Source: Amycolatopsis taiwanensis DSM 45107 | GTDB taxonomy: Bacteria > Actinomycetota > Actinomycetes > Mycobacteriales > Pseudonocardiaceae | NCBI RefSeq assembly: GCF_000519205.1 | Contig: NZ_KI912601.1 | Span: forward strand, 30,571 to 94,570 | Length of the DNA stretch: 64,000 nucleotides | Reading direction: 5' to 3' | Part shown: positions 50,601-59,512 of the stretch, in pieces | Layout: each line of letters opens with the position of its first letter | How positions within the stretch are numbered: position 1 is the stretch's first letter | Made by a program: the position numbers and the translations under genes | The notes under the pieces: generated by a model | What the model saw: the letters and a program-made list of their open reading frames with translations, nothing else | Told to the model about the DNA's origin: nothing | The model's database searches: none

Positions 50601-53600
50601 CTACTTCGGAAAAATAACAACATTGCCGTCGCCGAGCCACTTCCTGGCGATGTCGAGCGCCTCCTGCGGAGTGCCCTCCTCAAAGTATGCGAGGGCCCGC
50701 ACGCCGTCCCGGTCGGCCCCATACTTGAGGATCTTCATCTGAGTTGGCAGCTTCTCCAATTTCTCCATCTTGCCGGGCCCGCCGACCGCGATGTATTCGC
50801 CGTTCGGTCCGAACACGTCCACCCCGGTGCTGTTGACGTTCGGCATGATGATCTTAAAGTCTTGGCCGTCGTTGGTGAGCTCCTTGGTGCGCCTGCCGCC
50901 CACCAGGTCCGCGACCTTCTGTTCCCTCTCGTCGCCGAGTTTGTTCCCGGCGTTCTGGGAGAGGTTGTTGATGTCGTCAGCCATGCCCTGTATGCCCTGC
51001 TGGGCCATGGCCAGGCCGCCGATCATCTCGGTGATGCCGGCGTAGATCGCGGGGCCCGAGGTGAACACGCACGCGATGGCACCGGCGATCGCGCCGGCGA
51101 TGCCGCCGGGCAGCGCACCGATACCGGCGAAGGCCGCGCCGCCGCCGGCGCCGACCGCCGCACCCCCGCCGATCTCCTCGGCGCACATCGCGATCGCACC
51201 GCCGGAGACCGCGGCGCCGCCGAGCGTGGCGCCGATGCCCGCCGCGGTCTCGGCCAGGTGCTGGATGAGCGCCATTAGCTCGCCCGCGTGGTCGCGCACG
51301 TAGTCGAGCGTGGCGCCGGCCATGGTGTCGATCATCGCCAGCAACTGGTCGGCGGCGTCCTTGAGGGCCTGCAGCTCCGGGTGGTCCGCGATGGCTTGCG
51401 CGACCGCGTCCCGGACCTGCTGGACGGTGCCGCGCATGTCCATGACCTGCTGCTTGGCATCCTCCTCGGCCTGCTTGACACTGACCGCGTTGTATGCGTC
51501 GGCGGCCGCCTGGCTGGCCTCGGCGACGTCCTTGCCCGCCGCGTCCGCATCGGCTTTCGCCTGGGCAGCCGCCGCACGGGCCTGCGCGGCGTACTCGTTG
51601 GCCAGCGCAGCCGACTGCGACGCCTGCGCTGCCGACCGCTGCGCGGCCTGCGCCGCAGCCTGCGCGTTCGACGCGGCCCACCGGGCGGTCACGGCCGACT
51701 GCGCCGCCCGCGACGCGGCCTGATCGGCCTGGTCGGCGGAAGCCCGGGCGTCGTCGGCGTGCTGCCGGGCCTCCGTCGCGGAATCCTGCGCGGCCTGGGC
51801 CGCCGCGGCGGCATCGGCAGCCGAACCGGCGGCGTTGGCCGCGTACTCGGCGGCCAGCGCCGCCTGCTGGTGCGCCAGGGCCGCGGCCTCCTGCGCGTTG
51901 GCGACGTAGCCGTTGACCTGGGCGACGTGCTGGGCGGCGTCGGCGTCCCGCCACGCGGCGCTGTACTGTCCGGACTGGAGGAACTCGCGGACGTAGGTCC
52001 ACGGCCCGGACAGCGCGGCGTTGGCCGCGGCCTTCACCTCCGGCCCGCCCTTATCCAGAATCTTCTGGACGGCGATCCGGTCGTCGTTTTCGGCCGCTCT
52101 GAACTGGCCGGTCTTCAGGAACACGGCGACGTCGTCTGGGGTGCCCGACAGCGCCTGGTTGGCGGCGTCCCGGGTGGCCGGCCCGCCGACCGAGGAGATG
52201 CGCTGCGCCTCGAGCCGGTCGTTGGTGACCTTGCCCTCGTAGTCGCGGGTGGTTAGGAATTGTTTAACCTGGTCGTAGCCGCCCGCGGCAGCGGCGCCGG
52301 CCGCAGTGCGCTGGGCCGGCACCAGAGAGGCGCCACCCACGATGCTGAGGCTGAGCCGGTCGTCCTGCTCCAGCGCCGCAGAAAGTCCACTTTGGACGAA
52401 CGCGGTCAGCTCGGCGTCCGTTCCGGCCAGCGCTGAGCTCGCCGCGTCGAACACCTTGGGGCCGCCGGTGTGCATCAATTCGGCGGCCAGCTTCCGGCCG
52501 TCGATGATCGCCGTCGCCGGCGGGGTCGACGGGTCCTTGGCCGCCGTCAGCAGGCTCTCCGCCTTTTGGTCCAGCTGCTCCGGCTGGCCGGCGGTCCAGT
52601 GCGGGGCCACCGTCTTGGAGTCCTCGGCCTGCTTGGCGTCCTGCGCGTCGCGCATCGCCTGGGACTGCTGCTCGGCCAGCCGCTCCGCGTCCGCGCGGCG
52701 GGCCAGGTCGGCGGTGTTCTTGGCCTGGTCGGCGGCCGTCTGCGCGGCGTCGGCGGCGTTCTTCGCCTCGGTCGCGGCGTCCTTGGCCCGCTGCGCGGCA
52801 CCGGCCGCGTCGTCGGCCGCCGCGACCGCGGCGTCGGCCGCCGCGGCGGCGGCGTTGGCGTGCGCGGCGGCGTCCAGCGCGGCCTGCCGCGCCTGGCCAG
52901 CCCAGGCGGCGGCGTCGTTGGCCAACGACAACGCGGCGCCGGCCGCGCGGCTCGCCTCGTTGGCGTTGCGCTGGGCCCGAGCGGCGGCGTTGCGCGCCTC
53001 GGTGGCGCTGGCACCGGCCTGCTGCGCATAACCACCGGCCTCCGACGACGCCTGCGCGGCCGCCGCGGCATCGTTGGCAGCTGCCGCCGCAGCCTGCACG
53101 GTCAGGGCGACGGCGTGCGCGGCGTCGATGGCATGGGTCAACGCGTCGGCGGCACTCTGCGCACCGTTGGCGGCGTCCCGAGCGTCCTTCGCCGCCTGCG
53201 TCGCCTTGTCAGCCTGGTTCCTGTCCGTGGCCACGGCGGCTGCCGCGTTGCGTGCGTTCGAGGCGGCCCGGCCGGCCATGGACGCGGCCCAGGCGGCTTG
53301 GCTGGCCGCCGAGGCAGCCTCGCGAGCCGCGTTGTTCGCCGCGTTGGCCGCGTTGATCGCCGTCTGTGCGGCGCTCGCCGCACGGTTGGCGGCGTCGGCC
53401 GCCCGCGAAGCGGCCTGCGCCGCCTGCTCGGCCGACCCCTGTGCGGCGCGCGTCTCTTCGGCGGCGGTCTGCGCGTCGGCCTTTGCCGCCGCGGCGGCAG
53501 TCGCTGCCTGGTCGGCCGCGTCCTGCGCCGCCTGCGTCTGCTGCGCCGCACGGGCCTCGGAGCTCTGCGCGAGGTCAGCGAGCTGAGCGACCGTCGCGGT

Positions 53601-54269
53601 CTCCTGGTCACGCTGCAACGCGACCTGGTAGCCGCTCTGGAGAAACCAGCGCACGTCGTCCGGGCTGGACGACAACGCCCAGTTGCCGCTGTTCTTAACC
53701 TCGGTTCCGCCGTTGTTGATCAGCAGCTGGGCGGCGATCCGGTCGTCCATGTTCTGGGCCTGCTGGTAGCCGCTGCCGAGGAAGGCCAGCTGGTCGTCGG
53801 GCGTGCCGTTGAGGGCGGTGTTGGCCGCGCGCTTCACGGTCGGACCGGTGGCGGCCGACTGGATCCGCGAGATCTGCACGCGCAGGTCGGTCTGCCACGC
53901 TTGCTGCCACCCGCTCGCGAGGAAGGCACGCACGTCGGAGATACCGCCGCTGAGCGCCGTGTTGGCCGCGTGCTGCGTCGCCGGCCCGCCGGTGGAGATC
54001 ATCTGCTGCACCGCGACACGGTCGGAGATCTCCTGCATCCGGCTCAGTCCGGTAGCCAGGAAGGCATGCACGTCGTCATCGGTGCCGCACAGCGCGGCCT
54101 CGGCCGCGCGAGAGATCACCGGACTTCCGTCACGCATCAGCGCCAGCACCTGCTGACGCTCCGTCTGCTGCGGTGTGTCCGCCGCCGCGGCCGGTGCCGC
54201 CACGAGGCCGACGACGAGCGCGAACGTCATCGCCGCCGTCAGAGCGGCCCGTAGATGTCTGATACCCAT
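50601..54269 (-). CDS. Secreted polymorphic toxin-like protein with ALF repeats and coiled coils
   Basis: A 1222-residue exported protein: signal peptide (ALTAAMTFALVVGLVAAPAA, residues about 8-30), four ALF-type helical repeats to about 215 (units like AANTALNGTPDDQLAFLGSG), a long Ala-rich coiled coil about 225-600, four more ALF-like repeats about 640-850, a second coiled coil to about 1010, a Gly/Ala-rich hydrophobic segment (GGGAAFAGIGALPGGIAGAI) about 1060-1100, and a distinct ~110-residue tip. The tip (KLGDEREQKVADLVGG, STGVDVFGPNGEYIAVGGPG) resembles restriction-fold toxin domains, but I cannot assign its activity. An immunity gene and a duplicate tip follow. Confidence 0.82.
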   Translation of the reverse strand: MGIRHLRAALTAAMTFALVVGLVAAPAAAADTPQQTERQQVLALMRDGSPVISRAAEAALCGTDDDVHAFLATGLSRMQEISDRVAVQQMISTGGPATQHAANTALSGGISDVRAFLASGWQQAWQTDLRVQISRIQSAATGPTVKRAANTALNGTPDDQLAFLGSGYQQAQNMDDRIAAQLLINNGGTEVKNSGNWALSSSPDDVRWFLQSGYQVALQRDQETATVAQLADLAQSSEARAAQQTQAAQDAADQAATAAAAAKADAQTAAEETRAAQGSAEQAAQAASRAADAANRAASAAQTAINAANAANNAAREAASAASQAAWAASMAGRAASNARNAAAAVATDRNQADKATQAAKDARDAANGAQSAADALTHAIDAAHAVALTVQAAAAAANDAAAAAQASSEAGGYAQQAGASATEARNAAARAQRNANEASRAAGAALSLANDAAAWAGQARQAALDAAAHANAAAAAADAAVAAADDAAGAAQRAKDAATEAKNAADAAQTAADQAKNTADLARRADAERLAEQQSQAMRDAQDAKQAEDSKTVAPHWTAGQPEQLDQKAESLLTAAKDPSTPPATAIIDGRKLAAELMHTGGPKVFDAASSALAGTDAELTAFVQSGLSAALEQDDRLSLSIVGGASLVPAQRTAAGAAAAGGYDQVKQFLTTRDYEGKVTNDRLEAQRISSVGGPATRDAANQALSGTPDDVAVFLKTGQFRAAENDDRIAVQKILDKGGPEVKAAANAALSGPWTYVREFLQSGQYSAAWRDADAAQHVAQVNGYVANAQEAAALAHQQAALAAEYAANAAGSAADAAAAAQAAQDSATEARQHADDARASADQADQAASRAAQSAVTARWAASNAQAAAQAAQRSAAQASQSAALANEYAAQARAAAAQAKADADAAGKDVAEASQAAADAYNAVSVKQAEEDAKQQVMDMRGTVQQVRDAVAQAIADHPELQALKDAADQLLAMIDTMAGATLDYVRDHAGELMALIQHLAETAAGIGATLGGAAVSGGAIAMCAEEIGGGAAVGAGGGAAFAGIGALPGGIAGAIAGAIACVFTSGPAIYAGITEMIGGLAMAQQGIQGMADDINNLSQNAGNKLGDEREQKVADLVGGRRTKELTNDGQDFKIIMPNVNSTGVDVFGPNGEYIAVGGPGKMEKLEKLPTQMKILKYGADRDGVRALAYFEEGTPQEALDIARKWLGDGNVVIFPK

Positions 54270-54559
54270 ATATGCCCCAGTGCTCCCTTTCCAGGTCCGC
54301 AGAGGGGATGACGGCAGGAACCGTCGGCTGTCGCGTAGACAGTCCCTCTATGCCAGCCAACGGAGACCTTAAAACCCTTACCAGTCCGAGCAAAAGGTCC
54401 AAACAGCCCAAACAAGTGCTCTTTCGAATCACGTTGACCGGACCACATAAGGGAAATATGATCCAAACGTCTTCCCCTGGGGTATGTCGGGTGGAAAACG
54501 GAGCTCGCTGTTCGGCGACGCTCGTCCAGCCCTATCAACACCAAGGAGAGCAATCTGAC

Positions 54560-55081
54560 ATGCGTACCCGCACAACGCTGATCGCCGCCTCCGTCGTCGT
54601 CGGCGTCGCCTTGATCTCCGGCACGGCTACTGCGATCACCAGCGCCCCGACCGTCAACGCGGCTTCGGACGGCGACCAGCCCAGCATCGTCGAGGACTAC
54701 AGCTATCCCGGCGCGGACAAGGTCCTGCAAGACCGTGGCATCACCCTGATCAGCGGCGACGGCCACATCATTCTGGTCAACTGCGTGGGTCACACCGGTG
54801 TGATCGAGGTTTACTCGGACAACAGCCCGGACGACCACAGCACAGACCCCGGCCACTACTGCTTCCAGGTGAGCGGTCCGACCGGCGACCTCAAGCTCCA
54901 GATCCCGTATGCGTTCCAGGCCAAGGGCGACGACCAGGACGCCCACAACGTCCAGGCCACCGTCACTATCAACGGCACGCCCAGCACCGTCAACGTGGAC
55001 AAGCACGGCTGGACCGGTTTCGGCGAAGGAGCGGGCCAGGACCCAGCGACCCTGGTCGAAATCAAGGTCACCGGTTCCTGA
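54560..55081 (+). CDS. Small secreted protein, function unknown
   Basis: A 173-residue protein with a clear signal peptide (TTLIAASVVVGVALISGTAT, cleavage near residue 25) and a beta-rich mature part with two Cys (VNCVGH, HYCFQV) likely to form a disulfide. CAAGGAGAG precedes ATG 54560. It is divergent from the ALF-repeat toxin gene, with 290 bases of relatively AT-rich DNA between them that must hold both promoters. I do not recognise the family. Two secreted proteins read from one control region may be co-regulated. Confidence 0.7.
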   Translation: MRTRTTLIAASVVVGVALISGTATAITSAPTVNAASDGDQPSIVEDYSYPGADKVLQDRGITLISGDGHIILVNCVGHTGVIEVYSDNSPDDHSTDPGHYCFQVSGPTGDLKLQIPYAFQAKGDDQDAHNVQATVTINGTPSTVNVDKHGWTGFGEGAGQDPATLVEIKVTGS

Positions 55082-55204
55082 CCGGATCACCCGGCCGACT
55101 TGACCGCATCGTCCCCTGTGGACAGCGGCCGTTGCGGTCGGCCCCCAACGGGCCGAGCACGGTGCGGCGGCCGTCCGGCGTGAACAGGTAGGCGTACCCG
55201 GACA

Positions 55205-55480
55205 ACGCGGAGCCGATGTGATGATCTGTTGGGTGGTTTGAGCCGGAAAGATGTTGTGCTCCGCCGACGAGCGAAGATATTCACGCAATGCGAGGTGGTA
55301 CGGAGTAAACGGGCCGTTGGGCAGCTCTTCCGCCAGATAGGGTGCGCAGCTTTCGAGAGCGTCGCAGACGGTCGACAGCGGCAGTCCGGAGATCAAAGCC
55401 CGCTGGTGTGGGGTGGATCCTTCGCCCCGGCTCTGCGTCAGCAGCCCGAGCACAGGACGGATCGAGTCCCGCCACCGGTC
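55205..55480 (-). pseudogene. STAND (NACHT/AAA) ATPase, internal fragment
   Basis: The reverse strand reads IRPVLGLLTQSRGEGSTPHQ, LPLSTVCDALESCAPYLAEE and PNGPFTPYHLALREYLRSSA, the winged-helix region that follows the ATPase core in large actinobacterial NACHT/WD40 or TPR proteins (typically PFRPYHQSFRDYL). Neither the Walker motifs nor the repeat domain is present. It joins a different broken frame at about 55440-55480. Confidence 0.6.
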
Positions 55481-55972
55481 GCGTCGTAGCGGGTTACCTC
55501 GACCTCGAGCCGGTCCCGGACCGCGGCCCCATCGACTTGTTCCGAAGCGACACCGTCCAGCGATGTCGCCATCGCCGTGCGACCACCCGCGTCCGGGCTC
55601 TGAACCGCGAACCCCTGGACGTGCAGCTGTCCAAGGACTCGCCACGCCAGCGTCAGAACTTCCCCGGGCGAGGTGTCGTCTTGACAGCTTTCTCGATCAT
55701 CTTCAGAAACTGCTTGTGCCGCTCACGCACCGGCTTGGACCAGCGGCCATCTACATCCATGGAGGCTTGGAACGATTCGGGGTCAGCATGGGCTCCCGCG
55801 ATGTCGCACACGATCGTGAACTGCTCCCACTGATTGGACCAACCAGCGGCCGCGACCGAGCAACCTGATGGGAATCAGTGTCGAACTTCTCGACCTCGGC
55901 GAGCAGCGACCCGACGAGCTTCACCGTCTCGCCATCGCTCTGGACGAAATTGGGCGTGGCTCGACAGGCCAC
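55438..55972 (-). pseudogene. Unidentified frameshifted gene
   Basis: Reverse-strand frame one, from about 55972, reads VQSDGETVKLVGSLLAEVEK then FDTDSH. Near 55865 a frame change is needed to continue with GWSNQWEQFTIVCDIAGAHA, FLKMIEKAVKTTPRPGEVLT and LAWRVLGQLHVQGFAVQSPD, ending at 55438. The residues are protein-like throughout. I know no family for it. Its C-terminus overlaps the STAND fragment in another frame, so the end is probably replaced. Confidence 0.4.
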
Positions 55973-56082
55973 CGGCGAGCGTTACCTCGACTGCCTCGTC
56001 GCCACACTCGACAACAAGGTCATCGACTGGATGCGCCGGACCGGTCTGAAACGACACACTTCGCACCGGCAACTCAGATGCC

Positions 56083-56313
56083 TCAGCCCGCCGGCCCGGT
56101 CAACATGCTGGCCAGGTAGACCATCGCGACGCGATGCCCGAACGAGACCCCTCCACCACCGGTCGCATAGGTGCTCGAACCCCGCTCAGCCTCACCGGCA
56201 ACCTCCCCGCCGGACTTACCGCCCACATCCTGAGGAGCAGCAGCCCGCGCAGGCGTTCCCTCACCCTCGGACCCAACGGCATCGTCTGGGCCAGGCGCAA
56301 CGGGGTCGTTCAT
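56083..56313 (-). CDS. Small protein of 76 residues, unknown
   Basis: ATG 56313 has AGAGGAG six bases upstream, one of the best ribosome binding sites in this stretch. The product is rich in Gly, Pro, Ala and Glu through residue 50 and ends with a hydrophobic HRVAMVYLASMLTGPAG. No domain is recognised. The strong ribosome binding site is the main reason to call it a gene; it lies between debris and repeat copy B. Confidence 0.35.
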   Translation of the reverse strand: MNDPVAPGPDDAVGSEGEGTPARAAAPQDVGGKSGGEVAGEAERGSSTYATGGGGVSFGHRVAMVYLASMLTGPAG

Positions 56314-56646
56314 GTACTCCTCTTATGACATCGTGCTCGCATGGCCGGACGACCGACCGTCGCGGTGCGCCGCGAACGGTGCAGCCCTAGGTATTGCATC
56401 TCTACACCTTGTCGACGCATACCGATAGTCATCGCGTCGTGAGCAGACGTCACGGCACTCAGGCTGAGGGCGGCTCATCCGACCAGGGCTTCGAAGATGC
56501 AAGAGCCTTCCGCCGTCGCCGGGTCGCTGCGACCGCTCATCGGCAGAAGAGTGCGTTTGGGAGCTTCCAGACCGGCGTCAACGTCGACCGCTCCCAGAAG
56601 TCCTAAGTGCTCACCTGAGCCGCGGCCGTCACGCACGTCCGTTCAG
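56314..56646. other. No supported gene
   Basis: I see only short unsupported open frames here. A CATCGGCAGAAGAGTGCGTT segment near 56538 recurs as ATCGGCGACAGAAGAGTGCGTT near 31290, so the stretch is a shuffled remnant related to the sequence beside the 31.1-kb repeat copy. Confidence 0.4.
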
Positions 56647-56860
56647 GGCCGTTGACCTGGGCTTCGGTGCAGTTGAGGTCCGTTGAGCGCAGTTGGAAGA
56701 GCCCATAGGTGTGAACCAAGGACGACATATCGCGCCGACCTGCGGAAATACGATTTCCGCAGGTCGGCGCGGGTCCATTGAGAGTCGTTGAGCGCAGTTC
56801 AGGACTGTTGTGCGCATGTATTTGCTCCCAATTTGCTCCCCACGCTGCTCCCCTGCTGCG
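56647..56860. repeat. Integrase-end-like repeat, copy B (intact)
   Basis: An uninterrupted counterpart of the split copy at 45861-47210. It contains GAAGAGCCCATAGGTGTGAA, CCAAGGACGACATA, the 19-bp hairpin at 56731-56771, TTCAGGACTGTT, and the double ATTTGCTCCC motif, which on the other strand reads GGGGAGCAAATTGGGAGCAA like the 3' end of actinobacterial integrase genes. It may be an att junction left by integrative elements. Confidence 0.7.
56731..56771. repeat. Perfect 19-bp inverted repeat with ACG loop
   Basis: CGCGCCGACCTGCGGAAAT at 56731-56749 and its exact complement at 56753-56771 are separated by ACG. It lies inside repeat copy B. The copy A equivalent near 45951-45984 keeps only the inner GCGGAAAT-GAG-ATTTCCGC part exactly. 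Possible roles are terminator, recombinase site or hairpin IS end. Confidence 0.75.
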
Positions 56861-57182
56861 TATATCGGCGACGCTGTGTCGACTACCGACCCGGCGAGAT
56901 CGCCCAGCGTGATCTGTGCTTCCCCGCAGTCAAGATCCCGGCCGGCGACGGCACGAGCAGAGTCCTACATCGTCGCCACGGCGATGATCGACCGGTTTGC
57001 GCACCACGCCGAGGTCCTCGCGTTGACCGACGCTCGAACCGACACCGCCACCGATCAGCACGCGGCGCCACATCCGTCGACCACTGTGCCGATAGCCTCT
57101 CGAACATGCCTGCCAGCCCGAGCCGCGAGCGATGGAACATGATTCCCCGAGCTGCTGTTCCGGCTGGTATGCGAGTGGGTTG
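56861..57182 (+). pseudogene. Possible IS21 IstB C-terminal fragment and spacer
   Basis: Around 56965-57060 the plus strand reads ATAMIDRFAHHAEVLALTDA, close to the C-terminal motif of IstB helper ATPases (MIDRLVHHAEIL.LKGDSYR). Nothing upstream continues IstB, so it would be a short relic. The remainder of the interval shows no feature. Confidence 0.4.
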
Positions 57183-57722
57183 TCACCGCTTCTCCCCGGT
57201 CGCCTCCCCTTTGCCCCAGAGGACGACTTCCCCCTTCACCGGACTCCTGGGGAAGTCACCCCCCAGCATCCGGATGAGGAACTCGACCATCCCGCAGTCG
57301 TAGTGGCTGAACGTGCCGTCGGTGTTGTCGTACACGAGCACCGGCCAACTGGCCGGGTCCTCCCCTGTGGCGTCCCAGCAGAAGAGGTCAGCGTCGCCGG
57401 AGACCCCCCAAGTGATCAGGTAAGGGGAAGTCCCTTCCAGCTCGGAGGACTTGAAGGAGGTGTCCTCCCACATGTCCTCCGCGTTGCCCGTCTCATCGAC
57501 CATGCCGTCCCAGCCAGCGTCGTCCTTCGGCTGCGGTCCGACAATCGACAGAAAATCCTGAATGGTCCCGGCGCCATACACCTCGATGAACCGCTGGTAG
57601 TCGGGCGGAAACGGCCGCTCCCACGACCAGGCCATCGACTCCCAATCAACCGGCGTCCCACCGTAACGCGGCGGAGACATCAGCCTCATCAGGACGTCCA
57701 CGTCAGCTGCCGAACTCATCAT
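57183..57722 (-). CDS. SUKH (SMI1/KNR4) family immunity-like protein
   Basis: A 179-residue SUKH-fold protein. PVDWESMAWSWERPFPPDYQ followed by RFIEVYGAGTIQDFLSI is the family's N-terminal motif (W...LP.DY..F...YG.G.I..FL), and WDATGEDPASWPVLVYDN with HYDCGMVEFLIRMLGG forms the rest. SUKH proteins neutralise diverse polymorphic toxins. No toxin gene adjoins, so it may be an orphan guard. A paralogue with two frameshifts lies immediately upstream, and two further SUKH genes are within 4 kb. ATG 57722 or 57719 can start it. Confidence 0.83.
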   Translation of the reverse strand: MMSSAADVDVLMRLMSPPRYGGTPVDWESMAWSWERPFPPDYQRFIEVYGAGTIQDFLSIVGPQPKDDAGWDGMVDETGNAEDMWEDTSFKSSELEGTSPYLITWGVSGDADLFCWDATGEDPASWPVLVYDNTDGTFSHYDCGMVEFLIRMLGGDFPRSPVKGEVVLWGKGEATGEKR

Positions 57723-57860
57723 TACTCCGTCCCGGTCACGGTGTGCCCGCACTCGGAACCGGACGGTGGTGAAGCCGTCGCGCATGCCCGCCAGGTAGCA
57801 TGGCAGGAGACGTTTGACCGGTTGGCGGACGAGCGCGCCGTGCCGGCCCGCGACGGGCCG

Positions 57861-58401
57861 TTACTCCTTCTCCCAGGTCGCCTCCCCTTTACCCCAGAGG
57901 AGACCTCCCCCTTCAACGGACTTCCGGGGAAATCACCCCGCAGTATCCGGGTGAGGAACTCGACCATCCCACAGTCGTAGCGACTGAACATGCTGTCACC
58001 GCGGTCGAACACGAGCACCGGCCAACCGGCCGGGTCCTCCGCGGTAGCGTCCCAGCAGAAGATGTCGGCGTCGCTGGAGACGCCCCAGGTGGTCAGGTAC
58101 GGAAAAGTCCCTTCCAACTCGGGGGATTTGCGCGTGTCCTCCCACGTGCCCTCCGCGGTGCCCGTTTCCTGGACCATGCCGCCCCAGCCGGCGTCCTCGA
58201 ACGGCACCTTCGGCTGCGGTGCGAGGACCCCAGGAAGTCCTGAATGGTCCCGGCCCCGTACACCTCGATGAACCTCTGGTACTCAGGCGGGAACGGCCGA
58301 CCCCACGACCTGGCGATCTGCTCCCAGTCGACCGGTGTCCCGTCCTGCTGTGGCGGCGGCATCAGCCCCACCAGGACGTCCACATCGGCTACCGAACTCA
58401 T
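57861..58401 (-). pseudogene. SUKH paralogue with two single-base frameshifts
   Basis: From ATG 58401 (AGGAGCACGG upstream) the protein parallels its neighbour: PVDWEQIARSWGRPFPPEYQ, then GAGTIQDFLG. At the CCCC run 58228-58231 one base is missing, and the family sequence continues in another frame (VLAPQPKVPFEDAGWGG ... WDATAEDPAGWPVLVFD). A second missing base near 57903, where the neighbour has GEVVLWGKGEAT, is needed to reach the natural TAA at 57861-57863. Both changes are single-base deletions relative to the paralogue, so it is inactive unless these are read errors. Confidence 0.75.
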
Positions 58402-58524
58402 CCGTGCTCCTTGCTCTGCTTGACGCCGAGGAATTGACCTCCGGCGATGCAGGTGGTGGCACTGGTGACGACACGGATTGACTGCGGTGATTGCTGCTCG
58501 ACCCGGCAGTGCCATAGTCGCTCC

Positions 58525-59007
58525 TCAGTCATAGGCGTCGCCGGGGCTGGAGAAGTCCGGCCGCAGCCAATACCAGTAGCTCCCTTGCCCATTCAGAAGA
58601 TTCTCAAGCAGTTCGGTGAAACTGGCCGCAACGATCGGAGAAGAACCCATAATTCCATGTACTTCATGGAAGCTGTCATAACATCTCCCATTCCTCTCGA
58701 CCGAAAGATCAATGCTCACATACTCACGGTCAGGCGTCGCAGCAATCGTGTACCAAGAGTCTGAGATGTCATCAGAAAACCGCTCTCCTAGAATCACCAA
58801 ATTCGACTCAAGAAACTCTGTAGACGAAACTACGGAAATTTCATATTCAGCACCTCGAAAAAGGTTGACACCTCCACAAACCTGGTAGAAGTCGATTAGG
58901 CCCGCAGGCAGTCGGTGTTCGGAACGAATTGTGGGCATCCCGGTCGGCGGGTGAACTACGCAACGATCCGACCGGGACACCCTTTCGACAAGGTCCCGCA
59001 CTGCCAT
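58525..59007 (-). CDS. SUKH-like immunity protein
   Basis: A 160-residue acidic cytosolic protein with the SUKH pattern: LPAGLIDFYQVCGGVNLFRG (family LP..L..FY...nG..lf), WYTIAATPDREYVSIDLS and the C-terminal FTELLENLLNGQGSYWYWL. It has lower GC and different codon use from the catabolic genes, which suggests transfer. ATG 59007 is preceded by GGAGATGATCG. It stands alone between the SUKH pair and an IS3 relic; the cognate toxin is not visible in the window. Confidence 0.72.
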   Translation of the reverse strand: MAVRDLVERVSRSDRCVVHPPTGMPTIRSEHRLPAGLIDFYQVCGGVNLFRGAEYEISVVSSTEFLESNLVILGERFSDDISDSWYTIAATPDREYVSIDLSVERNGRCYDSFHEVHGIMGSSPIVAASFTELLENLLNGQGSYWYWLRPDFSSPGDAYD

Positions 59008-59099
59008 CGATCATCTCCTCATCTGTCATGGAAGATTATAGATGTCCAGCAACTCCGGATTCGACGGGTGTTTGCGATGACGACACGCGCTCGTGAGAC

Positions 59100-59440
59100 A
59101 ATGAGTGTTATTCAAAACCCCAGGTGATTGAGAAGTGATCAGCTCGGGTCGGCCGGTGGCTGAGGTTGCCCGGGATTTGGGAATCAACGAGGGAACGTTG
59201 GGTACCTGGGTGAACAAGGCGAAGCGCGACGGGGCGTTCAAGGAGAAGCCGCTCAAGGTGAACGAGCGGGCTCGGCTGAAGGAGTTAGAGGAGGAGAACC
59301 GCCGCTTGAAGATGGAGCGGGATCTGTTAAAAAAGGTGCGTGTGGTTTGCGAGCCAGAGCCAGTGAAGTTCGCCTTCATCGAGAAAGTTGATGAAGACGA
59401 TGAGCTGTTTTCATCCTGGTCTGGATGTGTTGGTGGGTAA
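59100..59440 (+). pseudogene. IS3-family OrfA remnant with degenerate OrfB start
   Basis: SSGRPVAEVARDLGINEGTL then GTWVNKAKRDGAFKEKPLKV and ARLKELEEENRRLKMERDLL form a typical IS3 OrfA helix-turn-helix and zipper, but the N-terminus lacks a start. The FAFIEK of the OrfB start appears and is followed within a few codons by unrelated sequence. The catalytic core is missing. An IS630 element begins about 70 bases downstream. Confidence 0.75.
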
Positions 59441-59512
59441 GGGTCGTAGGTCACGGGTTGGCCGATCATCGGCGTGTCGGTAGCAGCGCCCTACGCCGCA
59501 ATTCTCGGCTTA

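Noticed and set aside
52470-54254. 594-codon plus-strand open frame opposite the ALF-repeat toxin
   Set aside because: Low-complexity Arg/Gly/Leu composition that arises from the complement of Ala-rich coiled-coil codons.
50601-54269. Direct repeats in the toxin gene considered as a CRISPR or DNA repeat array
   Set aside because: The repetition is Ala-rich coding sequence, not uniform repeats with unique spacers.
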